NCBI GenBank assembly: GCA_019638625.1
Contig: JAHBTK010000003.1
Span: forward strand, 1-64,000
Length of the DNA stretch: 64,000 nt
Source of the DNA: Chitinophagaceae bacterium
GTDB lineage: Bacteria; Bacteroidota; Bacteroidia; Chitinophagales; Chitinophagaceae
Reading direction: 5' to 3'
The position numbers and the translations under genes were made by a program. The notes under the pieces were generated by a model. The model did not search any database, was not told the DNA's origin, and was given only the letters and a program-made list of their open reading frames with translations. Below are positions 7,563 to 15,676 of the stretch, one piece after another; within the stretch, counting starts at the first letter, position 1; every line of letters begins with the position of its first letter.

Positions 7563-9878
7563 TTATTTATTCCAGTTAAAAGCCAGTCCGAGAAAAAAAG
7601 AAGTTCCGTATGATTTCAGTACATCCCCTCCGGAAGAATGTGCTCCCCCGGTATCCTGTATAGTATTATTGATACGTTTTACATTAAAAATGTTCTTTGC
7701 GCCGGTATTTATAGTCACATATCTGCGTATGCTTTTAGATACCGTAAAATCCGCTGTATGAAAGCCTGCCACAGTTCCCAAAACAACAGATTGCTGCCCG
7801 TTGCCGGTAGTAACGACCTGGTATTGAGGCATCTTACCTGTATATTTATAAAACAAACCCAGTTTCACACCGGCTTTGTCGATTTGATACAATATGTTGC
7901 TGTTTACTTCCGGCGACCATACAAACTGAGGTAATGATTTATTGCTATCATAAGTAGCATCTTCAAAATAATCATTGTACCTGCCTATATAAGACAGACC
8001 AAGTGTCAGTTGGAGCTTTTTCCAGTATAAGCTGTTTTCAAGCGTTCCTCCCGTTGTTTTATACTGGTAAACATTTATGTAATAATATTCATTGGGATTA
8101 GCGGGGTCAACATTGCGGGCTATATCAATACGGTTTTTAAAGTGATTGTAAAACCCAGATAAGGAGGTATTAAATTTCAACTGCTGCTTTTCAACTGCCT
8201 GCACGGTAAGTGAACCTGTAAAACTATTAGAGTATTCCGCTTTCAGGTCAGGATTTCCGTTGATACTATGATTGGCATCATGAAAATCAAAATACAATTC
8301 ACGTAGCGCAGGTGCACGGAAACCCCTTCCATAGGATAATCTCAGATCTGTTTTTTTGTTAAGCGCAATTTTGGTATTAAGCGATGGAATGACGGGGGGA
8401 GCATCATATACGGAATTTTTTGAGAAACGCGCTCCCGGCCGGATATTAATAAAGGAGACCGGTTTAATTTCTGCCGAGGCAAAAAGCGAATAGTCGGTAA
8501 TCGTCGGGGCATTCTTTATCCTTGGCCCGTTTGTTTGATCTGATTTTATTTCAATACCAGGCTGAAATGATACTATGGGCGACATTTTGTATTGAGCTGT
8601 TCCCCTGAAAAAAATAGTACTGAATTCTGAAATATCCTGCCCCCCCTCTACCCGTGTATTTAAAGTGCGTTTCCCGGTTAATACATCAAGGTCTGTAGTA
8701 CGGGTACGACGTTGGTAATCCTGATAAGAGAAGCTGCTGTTAAAACTCAGTTTTTCGTTCAAAAGCCAGTCAGCCTGCACGGTGTGGGTAAGCCGTCGCG
8801 TAATGAACTCCTGATCGGTCGCCATGTTGGAAACAACAGTACCTTCAGACCAGATGGTTTCGTCAAGCAGGTCGAACCTGTACCAGGTATTGAACTTTTG
8901 ATTCCGGTAACCAACGGTTCCATTTGCGAAGAACTGGTCCTTGGGTCGCCAGTCTTTTTGCCGGCCTGTTTTTGTTCCCTGCCAGCCTCCGAAGTTGTTT
9001 CTTGTAACACCTGCACCGGCGTTTATACCCGATTTATGTGTCCAGCCTGCATGTATGTTCTGGTTATGAAGCCCTTTTTTTTGAAATGGGTTATATTCGC
9101 TTCCTGCGGTTTCCTCCTGTATCCTTGCGCCAATATTGTAAGTGTTTTTTTGTTTTGCCGCATTTTTTTTAGTAATAATATTGATCACGCCTGCGAGCGC
9201 ATCCGTGCCGTACATTACTGACATTGGACCTTCTACAATCTCCACTTTCTCTATACTGTTGATATCCACCTGGCTCAGACTCTGCCGGATACTCCCCCTG
9301 TCTACCAATGGCACACCATCCAGCAAAATTTTTACATTTTGCCCCGACATACCCATTACATAGATATCAGTCTCTCCCAAAGCATAGTCTGTGCTGAAAC
9401 GAATACCCAATTCGTTATTCAACACTCCCGTCAGGTCGGTGGCATTTCGCATTTGTATCAGTTCCCTGCCAATGGAACGTACTTTATAAACAGAATTTTT
9501 TAAAGACTGTGCGCCATATTGTCCGGTTACCACCACTTCCGGCAGTTGTTTCGCGGTTTGTGTAAGCTGTATAGTAGCAACAGTTGTAACAATATCTCCT
9601 GAAATAATAATGGGAACAGAAACTTCTTCACTATTGCTTGCCTGAACTATTAATGCATAACTACCAACAGGCGCTTTTAAGGAAAAATAACCAGACTCAT
9701 CGGTGATAGTCCCCAGTTTTGTTCCTTTCAGCAGAACACTGATAGCTTTTGCCGGCTGACTATCACTGGTAACAATTTTACCCGCGACAGTACCTTGCTG
9801 AGCAAAGGACAACGAAACAATTACACTTAAAAAAATGGATAGAATTGAACCTCTGAGCATAACAAATACTTTATCCAT
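7563..9878 (-). CDS. TonB-dependent heme receptor (HmuR-like)
   Basis: 771 residues. The signal peptide is followed by a carboxypeptidase-regulatory-like domain (about 28-110: TVAGKIVTSDSQPAKAISV), a plug (about 115-240: VVVTGQYGAQSLKNSVYKV through MYGTDALAGVINIITKK) and a barrel ending in FFLGLAFNWNK with a terminal aromatic-type strand. In the barrel near residue 519 it reads FRAP, and near 545 NPDL, with His residues between (FHDANHS). The FRAP/NPDL box with histidine is the signature of heme receptors such as HmuR. It would pull heme across the outer membrane using TonB energy, working with HmuY. First gene of the heme locus. Confidence 0.9.
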   Translation of the reverse strand: MDKVFVMLRGSILSIFLSVIVSLSFAQQGTVAGKIVTSDSQPAKAISVLLKGTKLGTITDESGYFSLKAPVGSYALIVQASNSEEVSVPIIISGDIVTTVATIQLTQTAKQLPEVVVTGQYGAQSLKNSVYKVRSIGRELIQMRNATDLTGVLNNELGIRFSTDYALGETDIYVMGMSGQNVKILLDGVPLVDRGSIRQSLSQVDINSIEKVEIVEGPMSVMYGTDALAGVINIITKKNAAKQKNTYNIGARIQEETAGSEYNPFQKKGLHNQNIHAGWTHKSGINAGAGVTRNNFGGWQGTKTGRQKDWRPKDQFFANGTVGYRNQKFNTWYRFDLLDETIWSEGTVVSNMATDQEFITRRLTHTVQADWLLNEKLSFNSSFSYQDYQRRTRTTDLDVLTGKRTLNTRVEGGQDISEFSTIFFRGTAQYKMSPIVSFQPGIEIKSDQTNGPRIKNAPTITDYSLFASAEIKPVSFINIRPGARFSKNSVYDAPPVIPSLNTKIALNKKTDLRLSYGRGFRAPALRELYFDFHDANHSINGNPDLKAEYSNSFTGSLTVQAVEKQQLKFNTSLSGFYNHFKNRIDIARNVDPANPNEYYYINVYQYKTTGGTLENSLYWKKLQLTLGLSYIGRYNDYFEDATYDSNKSLPQFVWSPEVNSNILYQIDKAGVKLGLFYKYTGKMPQYQVVTTGNGQQSVVLGTVAGFHTADFTVSKSIRRYVTINTGAKNIFNVKRINNTIQDTGGAHSSGGDVLKSYGTSFFLGLAFNWNK

Positions 9879-9901
9879 ACGCTAACCGCGAAGTAGATTT
9901 G

Positions 9902-9909
9902 CAAAACTA
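9902..9909 (-). promoter_or_regulatory. -7 box of the heme receptor operon
   Basis: Minus strand reads TAGTTTTG, an exact TAnnTTTG, 23 bases before the receptor ATG. No TTG is seen at -33, consistent with a promoter that needs an activator or is regulated; a Fur-type site would be expected from biology but could not be confirmed by eye. Confidence 0.5.
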
Positions 9910-9994
9910 TCCTTACGAAGTGAGGAGGGCTTGTGCTATCGGGAAATTGATTTACGAAAAAAGGAAACTTTGCCCCCGGAAAAAGGAATAATTA

Positions 9995-10552
9995 TTATTT
10001 TCTTCTATTTCTCAATAGCTTATATATATTAATCGCACTCATCAGCAGAACAATAAACAATACGAGTCCACCCAGCCCCCACACCAGGCTCATCTGCTGC
10101 TTTACCACTACCAGCATGACAATAGCTACCAGGAAGATGGTAGCAATTTCGTTCCAGATGCGAAGTTGCTGAGAACTGTACCGGAATTCCCCCTTTAGCT
10201 GTTGTTTGAAGATGCGGTGCTCCAACAGGAAATAAACATATAAAAAAAGCACAAATATCAGCTTCAGCAACAGCCAGGTGCCTTCGCTGGTAAAAACCAC
10301 CAGGTGCCAGCCTCCTTTTACCATCACCGTTAGTCCCAGCACAAGAGTGAGTATAGCGGATGGCCACGCAATGCCGTACCACAACCGTTTCATCATGATC
10401 CCGAATTGCCGGTGTAGCGCTTCCCGGACAACTTCCGGTTGATCCCTCGCCTCTGTATTATAAATCAACAGCCGTGGCATATAAAACAGACCAGCAAACC
10501 AGGTAACGACAAAAATGATATGAAGGGCTTTCAGATATAAAGATAAATACAT
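9995..10552 (-). CDS. hemJ: Protoporphyrinogen IX oxidase HemJ (CopD/UPF0093 family)
   Basis: 185 residues with about five membrane spans. The N-terminus YLKALHIIFVVTWFAGLFYMPRLLIYN is the hallmark of HemJ, with the conserved His11 and the W-F-A-G-L-F-Y-x-P-R-L motif; a conserved lysine lies in LLLKLIFVLFLYVYF. HemJ oxidises protoporphyrinogen IX to protoporphyrin IX in late heme synthesis. It starts 2 bases after the flippase gene ends, so the two are one transcript. Its place beside the heme uptake locus suggests uptake and synthesis genes are clustered here. Confidence 0.88.
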   Translation of the reverse strand: MYLSLYLKALHIIFVVTWFAGLFYMPRLLIYNTEARDQPEVVREALHRQFGIMMKRLWYGIAWPSAILTLVLGLTVMVKGGWHLVVFTSEGTWLLLKLIFVLFLYVYFLLEHRIFKQQLKGEFRYSSQQLRIWNEIATIFLVAIVMLVVVKQQMSLVWGLGGLVLFIVLLMSAINIYKLLRNRRK

Positions 10553-10554
10553 GA

Positions 10555-12051
10555 TTACCGTATATACCTGCCAATAACAGGCAGCTTTTGAAATTCTCTT
10601 TTTTCAACCTTCAACACAAACCAGGTGAATGCCAGGAAGATCAGCGTAGCGGTCACCAGGTTAAAGATAAAATTATCCCAGATATGGATCACGAACTGGT
10701 GAAATAAAAACAAAAGGATTACAATGACGATATAAGCCAGCAGCTTTTTCCAGGCATAGGGTACAGGGTATACTTTTTGTCCCCAGATATAACAGGCAAC
10801 CGTCATACCGAAATAACAGAGAAAAGTAGCCCAGGCGCTGGCTACATATCCATACCTGGCAATAAAAAAGTAATTGACCAGGATGGTGATCATCGCCCCT
10901 CCTATTGTAATGGCGGCGCCGGCGCCGGTTTTGTTGGATATCTTATACCAGATGGACAGGTTATAATAGATGCCCAGGAAGATATTGGCCACCAGCAGCA
11001 CCGGCACCACTTTTAAACCGGACCACATTTTTTCGTTCTGGATAAAATACTTCCAGATATCAAGATAGAGGGATACAAAAAGGAACATCAGGCAGACGGT
11101 AATCACAAAAAACTTCATTACCCGGGCATAGGTTCTTTGCGGATTTTCTCCGGAGGCCTGTTTAAAAAAGAAAGGCTCCGCCCCCATACGGAATGCCTGG
11201 ATGAACACGGTGATGAGAATGGCCAATTTATATACCGCTCCGTAGGTGCCGATTTCATCTTTCACATTACCGTTTGCAGGGTGATACCACCATCCCAGCA
11301 TCAGGCGGTCCATAGTTTCGTTGATCATACCACCAAACCCTACGATCAGCAACGGCGCCGTATAAATAATTATTTCTTTCCAGAGTGTAAAGTTGAACTT
11401 CCACCGGAAGTTCCTGATCTCCTTCCAAAGCAGGATCAGCACTACTACGCACATTACTATATTGGCCAGGAACACATAGGCGGTACTGCTGATGCTGCCG
11501 GTCAGCGTAAAAATACTGTTGGGGTCGGCAGCAGCCAACCGGGGGGCTACAGACAGGCAGAAATACAGTACCCCAATATTAACCAGCACGGCAGCAAACT
11601 TCACAAAAGCATATTTCCTGGGTCTTCCTTCCTGGCGTAAACGGGCAAAAGGAATGGCAGCCAGCGCTTCGAATGATACGATCAGGAGCGCCATTTTAAT
11701 ATATTCCGGGTGCTCCGGTATATTGGTAAATTCCGCCAGCGGTTGCGCGAATGTCCACAATATCACCGTCAGCAATAGAGTGGAGCTGATGATGGAGACA
11801 TTTACCGTATTGTATAGGTCCCTGCTATACTCCGGTTTCTGACTGAACCGGAAATACGATGTTTCTAACCCGTACGTATATAGTATGGTCAAAAATGATA
11901 TCAACGCATATACAAGCGTCATATCCCCGTAACTCGCCGCATTCAACTTAAGGGTGAGATAAGGGGTAAGCAGATAATTCAGGAGCCGGGGGATCACACT
12001 GCTCGCCCCGTACCAGATAGTTTGTCCTGCTAATTGCTTAATACCTGCCAA
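10555..12051 (-). CDS. Oligosaccharide flippase / polysaccharide biosynthesis membrane protein (Wzx-like)
   Basis: 498 residues with about 12-14 hydrophobic segments. The N-terminus IKQLAGQTIWYGASSVIPRLLNYLLTPYLTLKL is the typical first helix pair of the MATE-like polysaccharide flippase superfamily, followed by the ETSYFRFSQ motif common in Bacteroidota members. It probably moves a lipid-linked glycan across the inner membrane. No glycan cluster is next to it, so the substrate is unknown. A -7 box TACATTTG lies at 12068-12075 just upstream, and hemJ follows immediately. Confidence 0.85.
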   Translation of the reverse strand: MAGIKQLAGQTIWYGASSVIPRLLNYLLTPYLTLKLNAASYGDMTLVYALISFLTILYTYGLETSYFRFSQKPEYSRDLYNTVNVSIISSTLLLTVILWTFAQPLAEFTNIPEHPEYIKMALLIVSFEALAAIPFARLRQEGRPRKYAFVKFAAVLVNIGVLYFCLSVAPRLAAADPNSIFTLTGSISSTAYVFLANIVMCVVVLILLWKEIRNFRWKFNFTLWKEIIIYTAPLLIVGFGGMINETMDRLMLGWWYHPANGNVKDEIGTYGAVYKLAILITVFIQAFRMGAEPFFFKQASGENPQRTYARVMKFFVITVCLMFLFVSLYLDIWKYFIQNEKMWSGLKVVPVLLVANIFLGIYYNLSIWYKISNKTGAGAAITIGGAMITILVNYFFIARYGYVASAWATFLCYFGMTVACYIWGQKVYPVPYAWKKLLAYIVIVILLFLFHQFVIHIWDNFIFNLVTATLIFLAFTWFVLKVEKREFQKLPVIGRYIR

Positions 12052-12067
12052 TTACTAAAAATTTAAG

Positions 12068-12075
12068 CAAATGTA
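12068..12075 (-). promoter_or_regulatory. -7 box upstream of flippase-hemJ
   Basis: Minus strand TACATTTG matches TAnnTTTG, 16 bases before the flippase ATG, predicting a very short leader. No good -33 box at the standard distance. Confidence 0.4.
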
Positions 12076-12143
12076 AGCGGTTGAAAATATTTATTCACAT
12101 TTGTGCAACCTTTTAATTAATCAACTCATCTAATTAAACAGTT

Positions 12144-12788
12144 ATGAAAAAGATATTTTTCTTATTAGCCGGTTTTCTATTTTTTGGCAGCATTGCAATA
12201 GGCCAGGTTACTGAAGGTGTGGTGGAGTTTAATAAAGTAAAACGCACTGTCAAGCAAATGGAAATAAACCATGAGCCGGAGATCGTTGAAAAATCCATCA
12301 TATCCAGGATGGCAAAATCGGGCTATAAACCCTCCACCAGCAAAGGATGGATGATCTTCAAGGGAGTGAACGATCCGGAAATAAGTGACACCCCCTGCGA
12401 CCTGCATGTAAAAGTGGAGCGGAAAAGCCGGAAGGAGAAAGATGTGAGTTTAGTACATTTCTTTATAAGCAAACCTGATGACCATACAACAGCCGTGGCA
12501 ATGGCAGGACCCATGCTGACTACAGAAGGGTTTCATGGTAAAATAAAAGAACACTCCCAAAGCCACCAACTTGAAAAAGACATCCTGCAACAGGAAGATG
12601 CTACCAAAAAAGCTCAAAAAAAATACGATGACCTGGTAAAAGATCAGGCATCACTCGAAAAAAAGATCAGGGACTTGCAATCCGATCTCGAATCGAACAT
12701 ACAAAAACAGGAATCACAATTGAAAGAGCTGGAAAATCAGAAAAAAGTTCTCGAAACACTTAAGCAAAAACGCTCACCTGTGAATTAA
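12144..12788 (+). CDS. Secreted protein of unknown function with C-terminal coiled coil
   Basis: 214 residues. A signal peptide (MKKIFFLLAGFLFFGSIAIGQ) precedes a domain of about 115 residues that starts VTEGVVEFNKVKRTVKQMEINHEPEIVEKSI and is followed by a Lys/Glu/Gln-rich stretch (about 130-210) with heptad spacing, predicted coiled coil. I do not recognise the family. The opening VTEGVVEF resembles Bacteroidota periplasmic GLPGLI-type openings, but no further match is visible. It lies alone between divergent flippase and downstream murI, and ends before a clear terminator. Confidence 0.75.
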   Translation: MKKIFFLLAGFLFFGSIAIGQVTEGVVEFNKVKRTVKQMEINHEPEIVEKSIISRMAKSGYKPSTSKGWMIFKGVNDPEISDTPCDLHVKVERKSRKEKDVSLVHFFISKPDDHTTAVAMAGPMLTTEGFHGKIKEHSQSHQLEKDILQQEDATKKAQKKYDDLVKDQASLEKKIRDLQSDLESNIQKQESQLKELENQKKVLETLKQKRSPVN

Positions 12789-12836
12789 GTTTTTTTTACG
12801 CGAAAGCGCTGACAGCTCTGACAAACACACACAACT

Positions 12837-12861
12837 AACTGTCCGTAAGGGCAGTTTTTTT
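12837..12861 (+). terminator. Rho-independent terminator after the coiled-coil protein gene
   Basis: AACTGTCC (12837-12844), GTAA loop, GGGCAGTT (12849-12856) and a run of seven T. It separates this gene from murI. Confidence 0.85.
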
Positions 12862-12948
12862 ATGCCTGAAAATAAACGCGGGTATAAATATACCCCGCAT
12901 CTTAATTGCGCTTTTATAGCTATTTTTACCCCAGCAGTAAATCCTTTC

Positions 12949-13776
12949 ATGAAAAAGCAACCCATTGGCATTTTTGATTCGGGTTATGGTGGTCTCACTG
13001 TTCTCCGGGAAATAGTACACAAGCTCCCGGAATATGATTACATCTACCTGGGAGATAATGCCCGGTCTCCTTATGGAAACCGGTCTTTTGAAACCGTTTA
13101 TCAATATACCCTGCAATGTGTCAAATGGCTGTTCAGCCAGGGCTGCCCCTTGATTATACTGGCCTGTAATACAGCCTCCGCCAAAGCGCTGCGGACCATT
13201 CAGCAAAACGATCTTCCCCTGTTATACCCGGAAAACCGGGTGCTCGGGGTGATCCGCCCTACCACGGAACTGATCGGCAATTATTCCCGCACCGGCAGCG
13301 CCGGCATACTGGCTACCAACGGAACCGTACAGTCGGAGTCGTACCTGATAGAAATAAAAAAGTTTTTCCCGAAGATGAATGTGCACCAGGAAGCCTGCCC
13401 CATGTGGGTACCCCTGGTGGAAAACAATGAGTATGACGGAGAAGGCGCGGATTATTTTATCAGGAAAAATATTCAGAACCTGTTGCAAAAAGACCGGGCT
13501 ATGGATACCGTACTGCTGGCCTGCACACACTACCCACTGCTGATGAAAAAAATAAAACAATACCTGCCGGAGCATATCCGGGTGCTGGTGCAGGGAGAAA
13601 TTGTGGCGGACAGCCTGGCAGACTACCTTAGGAGACATTCCGAACTGGAGAAAAGATGTACCCGAACCGGGCAAACAAATTTTTTTACTACCGACTCCGC
13701 GGAAGACTTCGATAAACACGCTGAAGTGTTTTTTGGCGCCAAAATCAGGTCGATGCATGTTTCCGGCATATCCTGA
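12949..13776 (+). CDS. murI: Glutamate racemase
   Basis: 275 residues from ATG 12949 (MKKQPIGIFDSGYGG). An upstream in-frame start is possible but runs into the terminator and has no homology-like sequence. Catalytic signatures are FDSGYGGLTVL, ACNTASA with the first catalytic Cys near residue 72, and ACTHYPLL with the second near 191. MurI makes D-glutamate for peptidoglycan in the cytoplasm. The length fits the family. Confidence 0.95.
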   Translation: MKKQPIGIFDSGYGGLTVLREIVHKLPEYDYIYLGDNARSPYGNRSFETVYQYTLQCVKWLFSQGCPLIILACNTASAKALRTIQQNDLPLLYPENRVLGVIRPTTELIGNYSRTGSAGILATNGTVQSESYLIEIKKFFPKMNVHQEACPMWVPLVENNEYDGEGADYFIRKNIQNLLQKDRAMDTVLLACTHYPLLMKKIKQYLPEHIRVLVQGEIVADSLADYLRRHSELEKRCTRTGQTNFFTTDSAEDFDKHAEVFFGAKIRSMHVSGIS

Positions 13777-13804
13777 ATGAACATTTCCGGTACAGCGCTT
13801 CAGC

Positions 13805-14146
13805 TTATAATCCCAGCATCTTTTTCTCATCAAAACCCGCCAACAGGTGCTGTTTATCTTCAATAACAGGTCGTTTGATCAGGGTAGGGTGCTCCAGCAT
13901 TGCGGCCACCGCCGTTTTCGCATCTGTTACCGCTGCCTGTTCTCCCGGACTAAGCCCCCGCCAAGTGGTGCTTTTTTTGTTCAGAATAACCTCCCATCCC
14001 AGTTTGGCGCTCCATTGCTCCAGCTTTTTCCTGTCAACCCCATCCTCCCTGAAATCGTGAAACTGAAAATCCAACCCGCGCTTTTTTAACCATACCATCG
14101 CTTTCCGGGTAGTGTCGCAGGTTTTAATACCGTAAACCGTAATCAT
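13805..14146 (-). CDS. YffB/ArsC-like thioredoxin-fold reductase
   Basis: 113 residues. ITVYGIKTCDTTRKAMVWL has the single active Cys10 of the ArsC/Spx/YffB superfamily, TTWRGLSPGEQ is the typical middle motif and LIKRPVI is the conserved cis-Pro region. The WLKKRGLDFQFHDFREDG motif matches the YffB branch rather than true arsenate reductase. There are no arsenic genes nearby. The likely role is thiol redox chemistry, perhaps with glutathione-like thiols; the substrate is unknown. Confidence 0.85.
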   Translation of the reverse strand: MITVYGIKTCDTTRKAMVWLKKRGLDFQFHDFREDGVDRKKLEQWSAKLGWEVILNKKSTTWRGLSPGEQAAVTDAKTAVAAMLEHPTLIKRPVIEDKQHLLAGFDEKKMLGL

Positions 14147-14181
14147 GTAATTCCATTTGTTTGGCCCGCAATTTCGGTAAA

Positions 14182-15426
14182 TCAGGATTTCTTTTTGAAC
14201 AGGGATACTGTTTTATTGGCAATGAGTGGTTTGGCCCAAAAGCCGATACTAAGAATATACCCCAGTGTAAGATAGAGAAAACAGTAACCGGCTTTTAAAC
14301 CCCAGTTATCTCCAATCCACCCGGTAATTAACGGCAGTATCGCTCCACCCGTGATGCCGGTAAGTAAAATTCCGGCAAACACACCATGGTTCTGAGTAAC
14401 GGAATTTAAAGCCAGCGATATGATAACCGGGTACATTACAGAGGCAAAAAAACCGGTAAGCGGCAATGCAATCAATGCCACCTGCCCCGAAAAAACCAAT
14501 GCCGCGGTGAGGGATAATATTGCCAGGAATGTAAAAAGCACCAGCACCTTCCGGCTGTCCATAATTTTCACCAGCAGCAGGCCCAATACCCCGCCTGCCG
14601 TCATCAAACCCCAGAAATAGGCTACCGCACGGGCGCCGGTTGTTTGCGGGTCGTACCCGAAATAGACGCTTAGGTATTGAGACATCCAGTTGGCAATTAC
14701 CTGTTCGGTACCCACATAACAAAATATGCCAAAGAAAAATGCAATGACCAGCGGCTGCTTTATCATTTGCAGATAAGCTTTCAGGCTGCCTGTTTTTTCA
14801 TCGGCTTTCAGTTCCACTTTCGGGAACCTGAAGCTTATGGTAACCAGTATCATCGCGATGCTGATGATAACAAAAAGAAAATAGATTGATATCCATGGAA
14901 GCTCCGCAGGGGTCAGGGAAAATATTTTGGAAGCTAGCGAGTCGCTGTTGTTCACATTCTGCACCAGGTAGGAATACACCAGCGGGCTTACAAAGGAAGC
15001 CGCGCCAAATATCAGTTGCGCCAACACGGAATTGAACGCATAATGCTCCTCCCCTCCTGCAACCCGGAGCAGCGGGTTGATGATCACCTGCAGCATGGCC
15101 ATGCCGGAACCGATCAGGAACAACGAAATGATAGCCGAAAGATAATTCGGGAACAGGCTTAGCAGCAGGGAACCGCTGAGGGATAAGAGAAAGGCAACGA
15201 CCATTATTATTTTGGGATGGTATTTTTCTACCAGGATGCCTGTGGGCAGGGAAACCAGCCCATACGCAATAAAAAAAGCAAAAGGCAATAAGGCTACCAG
15301 GAAAAGACTCAGGTTGAACCCATTGATGATATCGGGAGTCAGCGGGCCGATAATATTGGTCATAAAGGAGATGACAAAAAATGTGAGCATCACCAGGAAT
15401 ACCGCAGCGTAGTTTCTTTTGTTCAT
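14182..15426 (-). CDS. Sugar MFS transporter (FucP-like)
   Basis: 414 residues from the ATG at 15426 (MNKRNYAAVFLVMLTFFVISFMTNIIGPL), with 12 predicted spans. FAFFIAYGLVSLPTGILVEKYHPK and SGMAMLQVIINPLLRVAGGEE are typical of the fucose/glucose/galactose proton symporter branch in Bacteroidota. It would import a monosaccharide across the inner membrane. No sugar catabolic genes are beside it. A near -7 box (TATCTTTC on the minus strand, 15458-15465) lies upstream. Confidence 0.88.
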   Translation of the reverse strand: MNKRNYAAVFLVMLTFFVISFMTNIIGPLTPDIINGFNLSLFLVALLPFAFFIAYGLVSLPTGILVEKYHPKIIMVVAFLLSLSGSLLLSLFPNYLSAIISLFLIGSGMAMLQVIINPLLRVAGGEEHYAFNSVLAQLIFGAASFVSPLVYSYLVQNVNNSDSLASKIFSLTPAELPWISIYFLFVIISIAMILVTISFRFPKVELKADEKTGSLKAYLQMIKQPLVIAFFFGIFCYVGTEQVIANWMSQYLSVYFGYDPQTTGARAVAYFWGLMTAGGVLGLLLVKIMDSRKVLVLFTFLAILSLTAALVFSGQVALIALPLTGFFASVMYPVIISLALNSVTQNHGVFAGILLTGITGGAILPLITGWIGDNWGLKAGYCFLYLTLGYILSIGFWAKPLIANKTVSLFKKKS

Positions 15427-15590
15427 GCTATTGATTAAGAAAGTTGAGGATATATTTGAAAGATACCATGATAACCGGTTGATACTATGGTAAAGGCTCA
15501 AATTTTGATATTTTGAAGCGAAAAATTGAAATACACTTAATCTATCTGAAAAATCAACCTGTCATATGCCAAATTTCATCTGACATATCT

Positions 15591-15598
15591 TACCTTTG
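15591..15598 (+). promoter_or_regulatory. -7 box upstream of carB
   Basis: TACCTTTG is an exact TAnnTTTG 79 bases before the carB ATG, so the transcript would have a leader of about 70 bases. No clear -33 box. Confidence 0.4.
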
Positions 15599-15676
15599 CC
15601 CGGTTTTTTCCTTGCCTGCCTGTAGTAAACCTGGTAAAGAAAAGCCCACCCATTCTTTCAAATTTTATTACATAAA

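Noticed and set aside
12862..12948. N-terminal extension of MurI
   Set aside because: It starts at the edge of the terminator T-run and has no MurI-like sequence; the conserved protein begins at 12949.
13805..14146. Arsenate reductase ArsC
   Set aside because: Motif spacing fits the YffB branch better and no arsenic resistance genes are nearby.
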